Shown: in pieces, positions 1-4,927 of the stretch
Layout of the letters: the number at the start of each line of letters is the position of its first letter
How positions within the stretch are numbered: the stretch's first letter is position 1
NCBI GenBank assembly: GCA_030594795.1
Contig: JAUVEK010000070.1
Coordinates: forward strand, 1 to 7,096
Reading direction: 5' to 3'
Origin: Candidatus Nanohalarchaeota archaeon
Lineage (GTDB): Archaea; EX4484-52; B79-G9
DNA: 7,096 nt
Notes under the pieces: model-generated
What the model was told of the DNA's origin: nothing
The model's input: only the letters and a program-made list of their open reading frames with translations
Databases searched by the model: none
Translations under genes and position numbers: made by a program

Positions 1-927
1 GGCATAACCATCAACACCCACTTCCACCAGGAACAGGGAAAAATAACAATAACAAAAGAAACCCTTGACTACATAACAGAAAACAACATCAACAAGCTAA
101 TAATCGTCGACATGGCAATAGACCAGGACCCCAAATCAGTAAAGCAACTCGAAAAACACGCAAAACTCCTTCTGATAGACCACCACGAGAAAACCCACGA
201 CATAAACTCAAAAAACACAACAATGATAAAAGCAGAAGACCTGTTGGACATCCCATCAGCAAGATACCCTGCATCAAAGATGTGCTACGACCTCTTCAGC
301 GATATAACCGGCATAAAAGACCTTGCATGGCTCGCAGCAGTCGGTATATACGGCGACTACGCCCAGTCCCAGTGGTATGACTTCCTAAAAGAAACAGGCA
401 TCTCAAAAGACAAACTCGAACAAATCGACGAACTGATATTCTACTCAGGCTCAATAAAAGAAAAAGACGGCCTAAGCGACTCCTTCAACATCCTGGACTC
501 TGCAAAAACCATAGACGAAATCCTGAAAAGCAAACTAACAGAATACCGCGACACAGTCATAACCGAACTAAACAAATACATGGATGCCCACAAAAAAGAC
601 GCCCAATTCCACGGCAACCTCATAATCTACGAGATAGCTCCCACCCACAGAATAAAATCACGCCTAATAAACATCCTCTCACAAAAATACTACCCGACAA
701 AAACCATAGTATTAATACAAACAGAAGGCAGCACAGCATACATCTCAGCAAGGCGCAATGACTCAAAACTCTCCATGAACAGCATGCTAAAACACGCACT
801 AATTGGCATCCCAAACTCGCAAGGCGGCGGCCACATCCCCGCAGCAGGCGGCTACCTCCCAAAAAAACACATAGAAAAATTCAGGCAACAGGTGATATCC
901 TATTGTAAAGAAAAAGACCTACAATAA
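1..927 (+). CDS. DHH-DHHA1 family phosphoesterase, 5' end missing
   Basis: The reading frame is open from base 1, so the start and the first DHH motif (usually DxD) lie outside the window; 308 residues are visible. Seen: an IVDMAIDQ segment at about 100-123 that fits DHH motif II, the signature DHH in LLIDHHE at 178-186, and a C-terminal DHHA1 motif GGGH at 823-834 followed by a Gly/Ala-rich stretch. These families are Mn2+-dependent phosphoesterases acting on single-stranded nucleic acid, oligonucleotides or cyclic dinucleotides (RecJ, NrnA, GdpP). Which substrate this one uses cannot be read from the sequence. It is probably cytoplasmic; no membrane segment is visible. Codons end mostly in A or C, as in the other plus-strand genes. 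The 3' end overlaps the next small gene by 26 bases, and that gene's ribosome-binding site lies inside this one, so the two are probably co-transcribed. Family assignment is firm; function is open. Confidence 0.9.
   Translation, partial: GITINTHFHQEQGKITITKETLDYITENNINKLIIVDMAIDQDPKSVKQLEKHAKLLLIDHHEKTHDINSKNTTMIKAEDLLDIPSARYPASKMCYDLFSDITGIKDLAWLAAVGIYGDYAQSQWYDFLKETGISKDKLEQIDELIFYSGSIKEKDGLSDSFNILDSAKTIDEILKSKLTEYRDTVITELNKYMDAHKKDAQFHGNLIIYEIAPTHRIKSRLINILSQKYYPTKTIVLIQTEGSTAYISARRNDSKLSMNSMLKHALIGIPNSQGGGHIPAAGGYLPKKHIEKFRQQVISYCKEKDLQ
890..896 (+). promoter_or_regulatory. Shine-Dalgarno site for the small cysteine protein
   Basis: AGGTGAT is an exact match to the anti-Shine-Dalgarno complement of archaeal 16S rRNA. 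It lies inside the end of the phosphoesterase gene and ends five bases before the ATT at 902. It decides the start of the downstream small gene, which has no ATG, GTG or TTG near its front. Confidence 0.5.
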
Positions 928-1072
928 AGACCAGCAACCTTTCATCTGCCCCATCCTCAAAACAGAAGTAACCCGCGCCTACTGCGAACACCCTCCCTCG
1001 ATGTCAGACGAGACAGGCAAATGCGCCCACCGCAAAAAATGCAAAAAATCCCTCGAAAGTTGGACTGTTTGA
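902..1072 (+). CDS. Small four-cysteine (zinc-finger-like) protein, apparent ATT start
   Basis: This 56-residue frame overlaps the end of the phosphoesterase gene and stops at TGA 1070-1072. Its frame opens after a stop at 893-895 and has no in-frame ATG, GTG or TTG until an ATG at 1001, which would leave only 24 residues. The ATT at 902 sits five bases behind a perfect AGGTGAT, so initiation at ATT is the best reading. The protein has a basic N-terminus (IVKKKTYNKDQQ) and four cysteines spaced C-x11-C-x12-C-x5-C, with CEH after the second and CAH at the third. This is consistent with a bound zinc, although pairs of the usual C-x2-C form are absent. Codons end in A or C like the neighbours, which argues for real coding. 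I do not recognise a named family. Placement suggests co-expression with the DHH phosphoesterase. Alternatives are a frameshifted extension of the phosphoesterase or chance. Confidence 0.5.
   Translation: MVKKKTYNKDQQPFICPILKTEVTRAYCEHPPSMSDETGKCAHRKKCKKSLESWTV
1034..1048 (-). terminator. Possible T-tract terminator of the HEPN transcript
   Basis: On the minus strand two runs of six T separated by GCA lie about 45 bases beyond the HEPN stop codon. Archaeal transcription ends at such U-tracts without needing a hairpin. The same bases encode lysines of the convergent small protein, so the tract may be incidental. Confidence 0.3.
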
Positions 1073-1089
1073 TATTAGGTATTCTTTCG

Positions 1090-1563
1090 TTACTGTATAA
1101 TCTCCCGCGCTCTTTTCCGATAGCCTTGTATGTCCTCTTCGTTTAATTTATCGATAAATTCTATTATCCCTGTTATGAATTCTTCGGCTGTGTTTATTGA
1201 ATCCTGTGCTTCTTCCCGTTCTATCCTGAAGCCAACAGAGTACTGTTTGTCTACTCTTTCTTCTTTTGATTTTGAAATTTTCATGTTGTCTATTTCAAAG
1301 ACTTTTCTTAGAAGTATTATTGCCGCTGTGTGATTTTCGCATTTTATGCCTACCCTGAACAGAAGGGCAAGAAGGCAATGATACATAGAATAATAGGACA
1401 GAGCAACTGAATCTTTGAGATTTCCAATTTCTAGAAGGGTCTTTGCGGATGTAAGTGATTCGTCAGATCTCTGAAGATAAGCAGTTTTCACGTTTTCGCT
1501 CGGCTCTATGATCTGCAGCTTCTTTTTTTTGTAAAGCTTATTCAAAAAACTCATTTTTTTCAT
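1090..1563 (-). CDS. HEPN domain protein (UPF0332-like), probable toxin of an MNT/HEPN pair
   Basis: 157 residues from the ATG at 1563. GTG 1578 and ATG 1554 are other possible starts; a GGTG at 1576-1579 precedes the 1563 ATG by 12 bases. A basic N-terminal stretch (KKKK) precedes a helical HEPN fold. The hallmark YYSMYH lies at residues 57-62, followed by LLALLFRVGIKCENH, which gives Arg70 and His78. The late helix RIEREEAQDSINTAEEF matches the end of the family. Many HEPN proteins are RNases with an R-x4-6-H motif; here the spacing is seven residues, so nuclease activity is uncertain. The start overlaps the end of the nucleotidyltransferase gene, the usual arrangement of an MNT-HEPN toxin-antitoxin operon, where the nucleotidyltransferase inactivates the HEPN partner. 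Codons often end in T or A, unlike the neighbours, consistent with transfer. It could instead be a non-toxic HEPN/nucleotidyltransferase pair acting on another substrate. Confidence 0.82.
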   Translation of the reverse strand: MKKMSFLNKLYKKKKLQIIEPSENVKTAYLQRSDESLTSAKTLLEIGNLKDSVALSYYSMYHCLLALLFRVGIKCENHTAAIILLRKVFEIDNMKISKSKEERVDKQYSVGFRIEREEAQDSINTAEEFITGIIEFIDKLNEEDIQGYRKRAREIIQ

Positions 1564-2092
1564 AGAATTTCTCAACACCTTTGATGATTATATGGTCTTT
1601 TTCTATTTCTTTTATGAGAATATTTTTTCTGTCATACAGCCCTATTTTTACGCCTAATTTTGTGTCGATTAGCTCTGCAACTTCCTTTATCTTCCTGTCT
1701 TCTGTTTCTATATAAAGGTCTATATCGCTTTGCTTCGTCGCTGTTCCTTTTGCATATGAGCCGAAAATGACTGCAAGTGATATTCTTTTATTTTCTTTAA
1801 TTTTATCAATTATCTTTCTTAGGCGGGGATATTTTTTTATTGCCTGGAGTGTCTTATGCATTTCAACTATAAAGATATATTCTCTTGCTTCAAGTGTCTT
1901 TTTCAGGAAATATACCTTATTCTTTCCTTCTTCCCTGAAATCAACAATATTCTCATCATATAATTGATGCATTTTTCTCGAGATAGTTGTCTGGTTTGTC
2001 CCCAACACTTTTGCCAGCGCACGTATGTGGTTTTCTCTTTTCAGAAGTGATTGGACAATCATCACAGACATATTGTAACTTTTTTGTGACAT
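1538..2092 (-). CDS. HTH-fused minimal nucleotidyltransferase (MNT), probable antitoxin
   Basis: 184 residues. Residues about 10-60 form a winged-helix/HTH DNA-binding domain; the segment IRALAKVLGTNQTTISRKMHQL is the helix-turn-helix and KNKVYFL fits the wing. A helical linker leads to a minimal nucleotidyltransferase domain with VIFGSYAKG at 108-116 and SDIDL at 122-126, an exact G-S-x10-D-x-D (Gly111, Ser112, Asp123, Asp125). The third acidic residue of the family is not obvious; Asp154 is a candidate. Relatives (MntA) transfer AMP from ATP to tyrosines of HEPN toxins and so neutralise them. Here the enzyme is joined to a DNA-binding domain, so it can plausibly also repress its own operon. 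The start ATG at 2092 lies about 27 bases from a TATA box, implying a leaderless mRNA; ATG 2071 is an alternative. It leads the operon and overlaps the HEPN gene. T-ending codons (AAT, GAT, ATT) set it apart from neighbours. Confidence 0.85.
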   Translation of the reverse strand: MSQKSYNMSVMIVQSLLKRENHIRALAKVLGTNQTTISRKMHQLYDENIVDFREEGKNKVYFLKKTLEAREYIFIVEMHKTLQAIKKYPRLRKIIDKIKENKRISLAVIFGSYAKGTATKQSDIDLYIETEDRKIKEVAELIDTKLGVKIGLYDRKNILIKEIEKDHIIIKGVEKFYEKNEFFE

Positions 2093-2114
2093 ATGTCACA
2101 TTATTGTTACAATA
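2071..2114. promoter_or_regulatory. Nested palindromic operator over the MNT start codon
   Basis: Two inverted repeats share one centre (between 2092 and 2093). The inner one is a perfect 16-bp palindrome, TGTGACATATGTCACA at 2085-2100. The outer arms are TATTGTAAC at 2071-2079 and GTTACAATA at 2106-2114. Read as half-sites, there are two TGTRAC on the left and two GYYACA on the right, each pair 11 bp apart, about one helical turn. The site covers the predicted transcription start and the ATG, the ideal position for repression by a dimeric or tetrameric HTH protein, most simply the HTH-MNT itself. Confidence 0.72.
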
Positions 2115-2123
2115 CTATTTAAA
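2115..2123 (-). promoter_or_regulatory. TATA box of the MNT-HEPN operon
   Basis: TTTAAATAG on the minus strand is centred about 27 bases before the ATG at 2092, the standard archaeal spacing for a transcript that begins at or next to the start codon. It abuts the operator. Confidence 0.55.
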
Positions 2124-2172
2124 GATGTCGGTTTATAGAATTTAAGCGCTATCTGAAGTTTAACAAAATCAA

Positions 2173-2197
2173 TAGTCCCACCAGGATTTGAACTCCA
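2173..2197 (-). pseudogene. Remnant of a tRNA 3' end (T loop plus acceptor strand)
   Basis: The minus strand reads GGAGTTCAAATCC then TGGTGGGACTA: a T-loop (G-TTCAAAT-C), the 3' half of the T stem, a seven-base acceptor strand TGGGACT and a discriminator A. The 5' half of the T stem no longer pairs well with the 3' half, and no D arm, anticodon arm or GG of the D loop can be found upstream. It is therefore a fragment and not a working tRNA. Such 3' ends are the usual target and leftover of integrases, and this one lies at the edge of the compositionally odd MNT-HEPN block. The rest of 2124-2285 shows nothing else beyond weak hairpins. Confidence 0.5.
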
Positions 2198-2285
2198 GCT
2201 CATTTCTATTATAAAAAACTAAAACAAAACTCTCACAAAGTTTACTGGAAATCGAGAATAATTCATTCACACAAGAATGTGAGAC

Positions 2286-2498
2286 TTACTCTTTCTTTCG
2301 TCCCTTCTCTTTACTCTTCCCCAGAGCCCTCTCAACCTTCTCCACATGAATCCCCTCATGCTCCTCAATCCTTTTATGAAGCTCCTCAATGCGATACTCA
2401 AGCTCAAGAACAACACTCCTCATCTTCATCTTAGTATAAAACAGATACGCAACAACCGCATAAAGCACAATCACCAAAAAAATCGTCATCTCATCCAC
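2286..2498 (-). CDS. Small membrane protein with a coiled-coil tail
   Basis: About 70 residues from GTG 2498, chosen because GGAGG and GGTGAT lie 4-9 bases upstream; GTG 2507 lies within that site and ATG 2489 is a little far from it. A single hydrophobic segment (MTIFLVIVLYAVVAYLFY) near the N-terminus is followed by a highly charged heptad-like helix (LELEYRIEELHKRIEEHEG) and a lysine-rich end. The expected product is a one-span membrane protein with its basic coiled-coil tail in the cytoplasm. The gene begins just past the stop of the HTH regulator, so the two form an operon. I do not recognise a family. By analogy with other small regulator/membrane pairs, the tail might contact the regulator or form oligomers; this is inference only. 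Confidence 0.72.
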   Translation of the reverse strand: MDEMTIFLVIVLYAVVAYLFYTKMKMRSVVLELEYRIEELHKRIEEHEGIHVEKVERALGKSKEKGRKKE

Positions 2499-2502
2499 AC
2501 CA

Positions 2503-2512
2503 ATCACCCTCC
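2503..2512 (-). promoter_or_regulatory. Strong Shine-Dalgarno site of the small membrane protein
   Basis: Minus strand GGAGGGTGAT, which is nearly the full anti-Shine-Dalgarno complement with one extra G. It overlaps the TAG stop of the HTH gene and favours translation from GTG 2498, coupled to the upstream gene. Confidence 0.6.
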
Positions 2513-2796
2513 TATTCTTTAGAGACGCCCCTGCGCCCGATAACCTTCAAATAATTATTCTCATCAATCTTCTTGTCAGCAAGTGCAATAATCTTAAGAT
2601 TGATCCTGTACGCCGTAAAATCCGCATACTCCTTGAAAATATTAGGGTGCCTCTCGATGATTCTGCGCGCAGTCTCCATATGGATACCGCACCTCCGCGC
2701 AATCTCCCGCACCCACAGCCCCCCGGGATTTGTCCTCAGCTCAACAATCATCTTCCTGATATTTCTGACCTGCTCCTTGGATATTTTCCTCTCCAT
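2512..2796 (-). CDS. Small helix-turn-helix protein, probable autoregulator
   Basis: 94 residues. The middle, LWVREIARRCGIHMETARRI at about 27-46, is a clear helix-turn-helix, with a basic N-terminal helix before it (MERKISKEQVRNIRKM) and a short C-terminal extension (LKIIALADKKIDENNYLKVI) that may dimerise. The length is typical of small archaeal transcription regulators. No ligand-binding domain or cysteine cluster is present. The ATG at 2796 lies about 27 bases from a TATA box, so the mRNA is probably leaderless. Between box and start is a perfect 8-bp inverted repeat, the expected place for a repressor to bind, most simply this protein itself. It is followed four to thirteen bases later by the membrane protein gene in the same operon. 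Its targets are unknown. Codons end in G or T, matching the other minus-strand native genes. Confidence 0.8.
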   Translation of the reverse strand: MERKISKEQVRNIRKMIVELRTNPGGLWVREIARRCGIHMETARRIIERHPNIFKEYADFTAYRINLKIIALADKKIDENNYLKVIGRRGVSKE

Positions 2797-2802
2797 ACCA
2801 TC

Positions 2803-2822
2803 TAAGTGTCACCTGACACTTA
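2803..2822. promoter_or_regulatory. Inverted-repeat operator of the HTH gene
   Basis: TAAGTGTC at 2803-2810 and GACACTTA at 2815-2822 are perfect inverted repeats around a 4-base spacer ACCT. The site lies between the TATA box and the start codon, where a bound protein would block RNA polymerase. The half-site differs from the MNT operator half-site (TGTRAC), although both contain TGT and AC elements. Confidence 0.65.
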
Positions 2823-2828
2823 AATACT
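2819..2828 (-). promoter_or_regulatory. TATA box of the HTH/membrane-protein operon
   Basis: Minus strand AGTATTTAAG, preceded by A-rich bases (GAAA) that fit a BRE, centred about 27 bases before ATG 2796. It overlaps the distal arm of the inverted repeat. Confidence 0.5.
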
Positions 2829-2865
2829 TTTCGCACAAAAAAATCATGAAAATCTATAGGATATC

Positions 2866-2881
2866 TTTCATTATAATGAAA
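2866..2881. repeat. Perfect 16-bp AT-rich palindrome
   Basis: TTTCATTATAATGAAA is a perfect palindrome lying between the slipin terminator tract and the HTH promoter. It might be an upstream regulatory site, or it might assist termination together with the adjacent T-tract. Low base complexity weakens the case. Confidence 0.4.
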
Positions 2882-2908
2882 AAAAAAGAAAAAAAGAAAG
2901 AAGAAGAA
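2879..2908 (-). terminator. T-rich terminator of the slipin gene
   Basis: Directly after the TAA stop the minus strand has a pyrimidine run with tracts of seven or more T broken by single C bases, the typical archaeal U-tract terminator. The palindrome at 2866-2881 adjoins its end. Confidence 0.6.
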
Positions 2909-2909
2909 T

Positions 2910-3656
2910 TTACTTCTTCTTTCCAACCCTCTCGACAGCCCGAAGCACCTCAAGCGGTATAGCGAAAATCACCGTATTGCTCTGGTCACTCGAAAGGTCA
3001 TTGATGCTCTGGAGCGTCCGAAGATGCAAAGCCCCGTCAGAAGCAGCAAGAGTCTTTGCAGCCTTTGCAAGGTTATTAGAAGCAATAACCTCTCCTTCCG
3101 CCTTGATGATAACAGCTCTCCTTTCACGGTCCGCCTCAGCCCCTTTTGCCATAACTCTCTTCATCTCGCCAGGCAACTCAACATCCTTCAGATCAACAGA
3201 AGTGACCTTGATACCCCATGGGTCACTCTCCCTGTCAACAATCTCCATAATCCTCTGCGAAACCTTATCCCTCTTCGAAAGAAGCTCATCAAGCGACACT
3301 TCGCCAATAACATTCCTCATAGTAGTCTGCGCAAGCTGGCTCATTGCATACATATAATCCTCAACAGAAAGAATCGCTTTAGACGCATCCGTAATCTTAT
3401 AATATAAGACCGCATTGACCCGCGCAGAAACATTATCCTTCGTCATAGTCTCCTGCGACGGCACATCCACCGTCTTCACACGCAGATCCACCTTCTGCAT
3501 CGACTGGAAAACCGGAAGCACAATCCTCCATCCCGGCGAAAGTATATGCGAATACCTTCCCATTGTAAACAGGATCCCGCGCTCATACTCATAAATCTGC
3601 TTGATGCTGATAATCAGTATAAACACCACAATTCCAAAAAGAAACTCCAAACCCAT
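2910..3656 (-). CDS. Slipin (stomatin/SPFH family membrane protein)
   Basis: 248 residues from ATG 3656, preceded six bases upstream by GAGGTG; a GTG nine bases earlier lies inside that site. An N-terminal hydrophobic hairpin (LFGIVVFILIISI) anchors it. The SPFH/PHB domain follows: YERGILFTMGRYS, then SPGWRIVLPVF, RVKTVDVPSQETMTKDN and YYKITD. Next come SQLAQTTMRNVIGEVSLDEL and WGIKVTSVDLKDVELP, and an Ala/Glu-rich helix (AKGAEADRERRAVIIKAEGE) that drives oligomer formation. Slipins form ring-like membrane scaffolds and often work with an NfeD-like partner and a serine protease that cleaves the slipin. No NfeD gene is adjacent here: the upstream neighbour is the divergent NOG1 gene and the downstream one the unrelated HTH operon, separated by a T-tract. 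It is therefore probably transcribed alone. Family assignment is firm; its role in this cell is unknown. Confidence 0.93.
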   Translation of the reverse strand: MGLEFLFGIVVFILIISIKQIYEYERGILFTMGRYSHILSPGWRIVLPVFQSMQKVDLRVKTVDVPSQETMTKDNVSARVNAVLYYKITDASKAILSVEDYMYAMSQLAQTTMRNVIGEVSLDELLSKRDKVSQRIMEIVDRESDPWGIKVTSVDLKDVELPGEMKRVMAKGAEADRERRAVIIKAEGEVIASNNLAKAAKTLAASDGALHLRTLQSINDLSSDQSNTVIFAIPLEVLRAVERVGKKK

Positions 3657-3703
3657 ACAACACACCTCTTCTTCTATTCAACATGCATCCATTTAGAAGC
3701 ACG

Positions 3704-3720
3704 TATTTATAATATAAAAT
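3704..3720 (-). promoter_or_regulatory. TATA box of the slipin gene
   Basis: Minus strand ATTTTATATTATAAATA is centred near 3710, placing the transcript start near 3685 and leaving a leader of about 25-30 bases that holds the GAGGTG ribosome-binding site. Confidence 0.5.
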
Positions 3721-3728
3721 ACATCCAA

Positions 3729-3740
3729 TATTATATAAAT
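3729..3740 (+). promoter_or_regulatory. TATA box of the NOG1 gene
   Basis: TATTATATAAAT is centred about 25 bases before ATG 3760, so the mRNA is probably leaderless or nearly so. An imperfect direct repeat, ATCCATTTAGAAG at 3687-3699 and ATCCATCTGAAG at 3739-3750, spans the divergent promoter region. Confidence 0.55.
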
Positions 3741-3759
3741 CCATCTGAAGTGAACCCCC

Positions 3760-4743
3760 ATGTTTTCAATGCCACAAATCCCGAGAAAAGACGAGCTCCT
3801 GAACAAAGCCTTCAAGCGCGCAAGAAATGTAAAAAAAACAATAAACAAGCGCGACCGCATCAATTCCATCCGCGAGTACGAGCAGTCCAAGATAAACACA
3901 GTCTCAACAGTAATAAACAACACTCTCCAGGAAATCCTTGACAAGACATCAAAAACCACAGAACTCGACCCCTTCTATTATGATCTCGTCGCATCACTGA
4001 TAGACATAGGGCAATTCAAAAAATCCCTCGCAGCCCTCAAATGGGTAATCGGCTTCAACAGGGACTTAGAGCGCAAATACAGAAGGCGCCTGAAAGGCGC
4101 ACCCCTGAAATCCCTCTCACCCATAAGAAAAGAATACTACGGCAGGCAGTCATCAGTAATAAAGCAGGTAGAAGACGACCTCCTCTTCCTTGAAGACTGC
4201 CGCCGCCGCCTGAAAAAACTGCCAGCCATAAAAGACCTCCCGACAGTCGTCCTCGCAGGCTATCCCAACGTCGGCAAATCCTCACTCATGAAATCCCTCA
4301 CAGGCGCAGAACCCAAAGTCCAGCCCTACCCATTCACAACAAAAGACATACTCATCGGCTACATCGACGAGAAAATACAGGTAATAGACACCCCCGGCCT
4401 CCTTGACCGCCCGGTGGAAGAAAAAAACACAATCGAAAAGCGCGCTCTTGCAGCACTCGAACACAAGGCAAACCTAATAATCTTCCTGATAGACCCCACA
4501 GAAACCTGCGGATACAATCAAACGCAGCAAAAATCCCTATATGCAGACATAAAAGACACATTCAAAAAAACACCAATCCTCCTTGCCATGACAAAATCAG
4601 ACCAATGCAGGAAGAGACAAAACCCACCGAAAAACAAAAGCAAGACATTCAACATCTCATCAAAAACAAACGAAGGCATCGAGCCCCTGAGAAAGCGCCT
4701 CATAAAATCCATAGACTGGAAAACATACCAATTCAGGATATAA
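3760..4743 (+). CDS. nog1: NOG1-family GTPase, ribosome assembly factor
   Basis: 327 residues. The N-terminal helical NOG1 domain carries the family pattern LDPFYYDLVASL and an arginine-rich middle (RDLERKYRRRLKG), followed by RKEYYGRQSSVIKQVEDDL. The G domain begins with LPTVVLAGYPNVGKSS (G1, residues 167-175). G2 is PYPFTTKD with Thr193/194, G3 is DTPGLLDRP from Asp210, G4 is TKSD at 278-281 and G5 is SSK at 300-302. The segment after G3, EEKNTIEKRALAALEH, is also typical of NOG1. Eukaryotic Nog1 is needed for maturation of the large ribosomal subunit; archaeal members are short, ending with the G domain, and this length fits. G4 is TKxD and not NKxD, a change tolerated in other GTPases such as EngB. 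ATG 3769 is a second possible start, but the TATA spacing favours 3760. Cytoplasmic, ribosome-associated by inference. Confidence 0.93.
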   Translation: MFSMPQIPRKDELLNKAFKRARNVKKTINKRDRINSIREYEQSKINTVSTVINNTLQEILDKTSKTTELDPFYYDLVASLIDIGQFKKSLAALKWVIGFNRDLERKYRRRLKGAPLKSLSPIRKEYYGRQSSVIKQVEDDLLFLEDCRRRLKKLPAIKDLPTVVLAGYPNVGKSSLMKSLTGAEPKVQPYPFTTKDILIGYIDEKIQVIDTPGLLDRPVEEKNTIEKRALAALEHKANLIIFLIDPTETCGYNQTQQKSLYADIKDTFKKTPILLAMTKSDQCRKRQNPPKNKSKTFNISSKTNEGIEPLRKRLIKSIDWKTYQFRI

Positions 4744-4754
4744 AATAAAACAAC

Positions 4755-4880
4755 AAATAACCAAAAAACACGCACAGAACAAGGACTGGGTGTAAAGACA
4801 GGATCCGAAGACCCCATCTCACATCCCAGTAAGGGAGATAAAACAAACATGAATGTTATTAATTAATCTCTGCAACTTTC
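4755..4880 (-). ncRNA. Candidate structured small RNA with UUCG-capped hairpin
   Basis: The convergent gap between NOG1 and rtcA has a minus-strand stem-loop at 4785-4830. ACUGGG (4830-4825) pairs with CCCAGU (4790-4785), UGUGAG (4823-4818) with UUUACA (4796-4791), and GGGGUC (4815-4810) with GAUCCU (4805-4800). It is capped by a C(UUCG)G tetraloop and interrupted only by one bulged A and a small AU/GUC internal loop. Four of the 18 pairs are G-U, which become A-C mismatches on the plus strand, so the minus strand is the transcribed one. A second, weaker hairpin joins GAGAT/ATCTC arms (4866-4870 with 4835-4839). A TATA box upstream predicts a start near 4880, and T-rich sequence at about 4741-4771 would end it; both ends are approximate. 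I recognise no known class: no tRNA, 5S, SRP or RNase P signatures, no C/D boxes, and no ACA at the H/ACA position. It could also be a structured 3' UTR of rtcA. Confidence 0.5.
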
Positions 4881-4899
4881 TATCTCTATATTGGACACA

Positions 4900-4917
4900 C
4901 AAATATATATACTTTTC
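4900..4917 (-). promoter_or_regulatory. TATA box and BRE-like element for the candidate RNA
   Basis: Minus strand CGAAAAGTATATATATTT: a strong TATA element preceded by an A-rich BRE-like stretch. It points towards the structured hairpin, and no protein gene follows on that strand, which is why an RNA gene is suspected. Confidence 0.45.
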
Positions 4918-4927
4918 GTTTTTCATC

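Noticed and set aside
1059..1072. TTGGACTGTTTGA resembles the tRNA-remnant end TGGGACTATTGA and could be the second attachment site
   Set aside because: It is in inverted, not direct, orientation, is imperfect, and lies within the end of the cysteine-protein frame.
2085..2100. TGTGA-N6-TCACA, an exact match to the bacterial CRP site consensus
   Set aside because: The setting is archaeal, the site sits over the start codon and not upstream of the promoter, and it is nested in a larger palindrome with the same centre. An operator for the local HTH protein explains it better.
2173..2286. Complete tRNA, since AGTCTCA at 2280-2286 (minus) can pair with the acceptor strand TGGGACT
   Set aside because: The span is 114 bases, no D-loop GG or credible anticodon arm exists, and the 5' piece overlaps the stop codon of the small membrane protein. 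Treated as a 3' fragment only.
2977..3407. Plus-strand frames of 126-127 residues opposite slipin
   Set aside because: Antisense to a clear SPFH protein; no independent start signals or family match.
4591..4602. NOG1 G4 motif TKSD in place of NKxD as a defect
   Set aside because: TKxD occurs in other active GTPases, and all other G motifs are intact.
4518..4850. 110-residue minus-strand frame overlapping the candidate RNA
   Set aside because: It runs antisense into nog1 and has no family features or ribosome-binding site; an antisense shadow.
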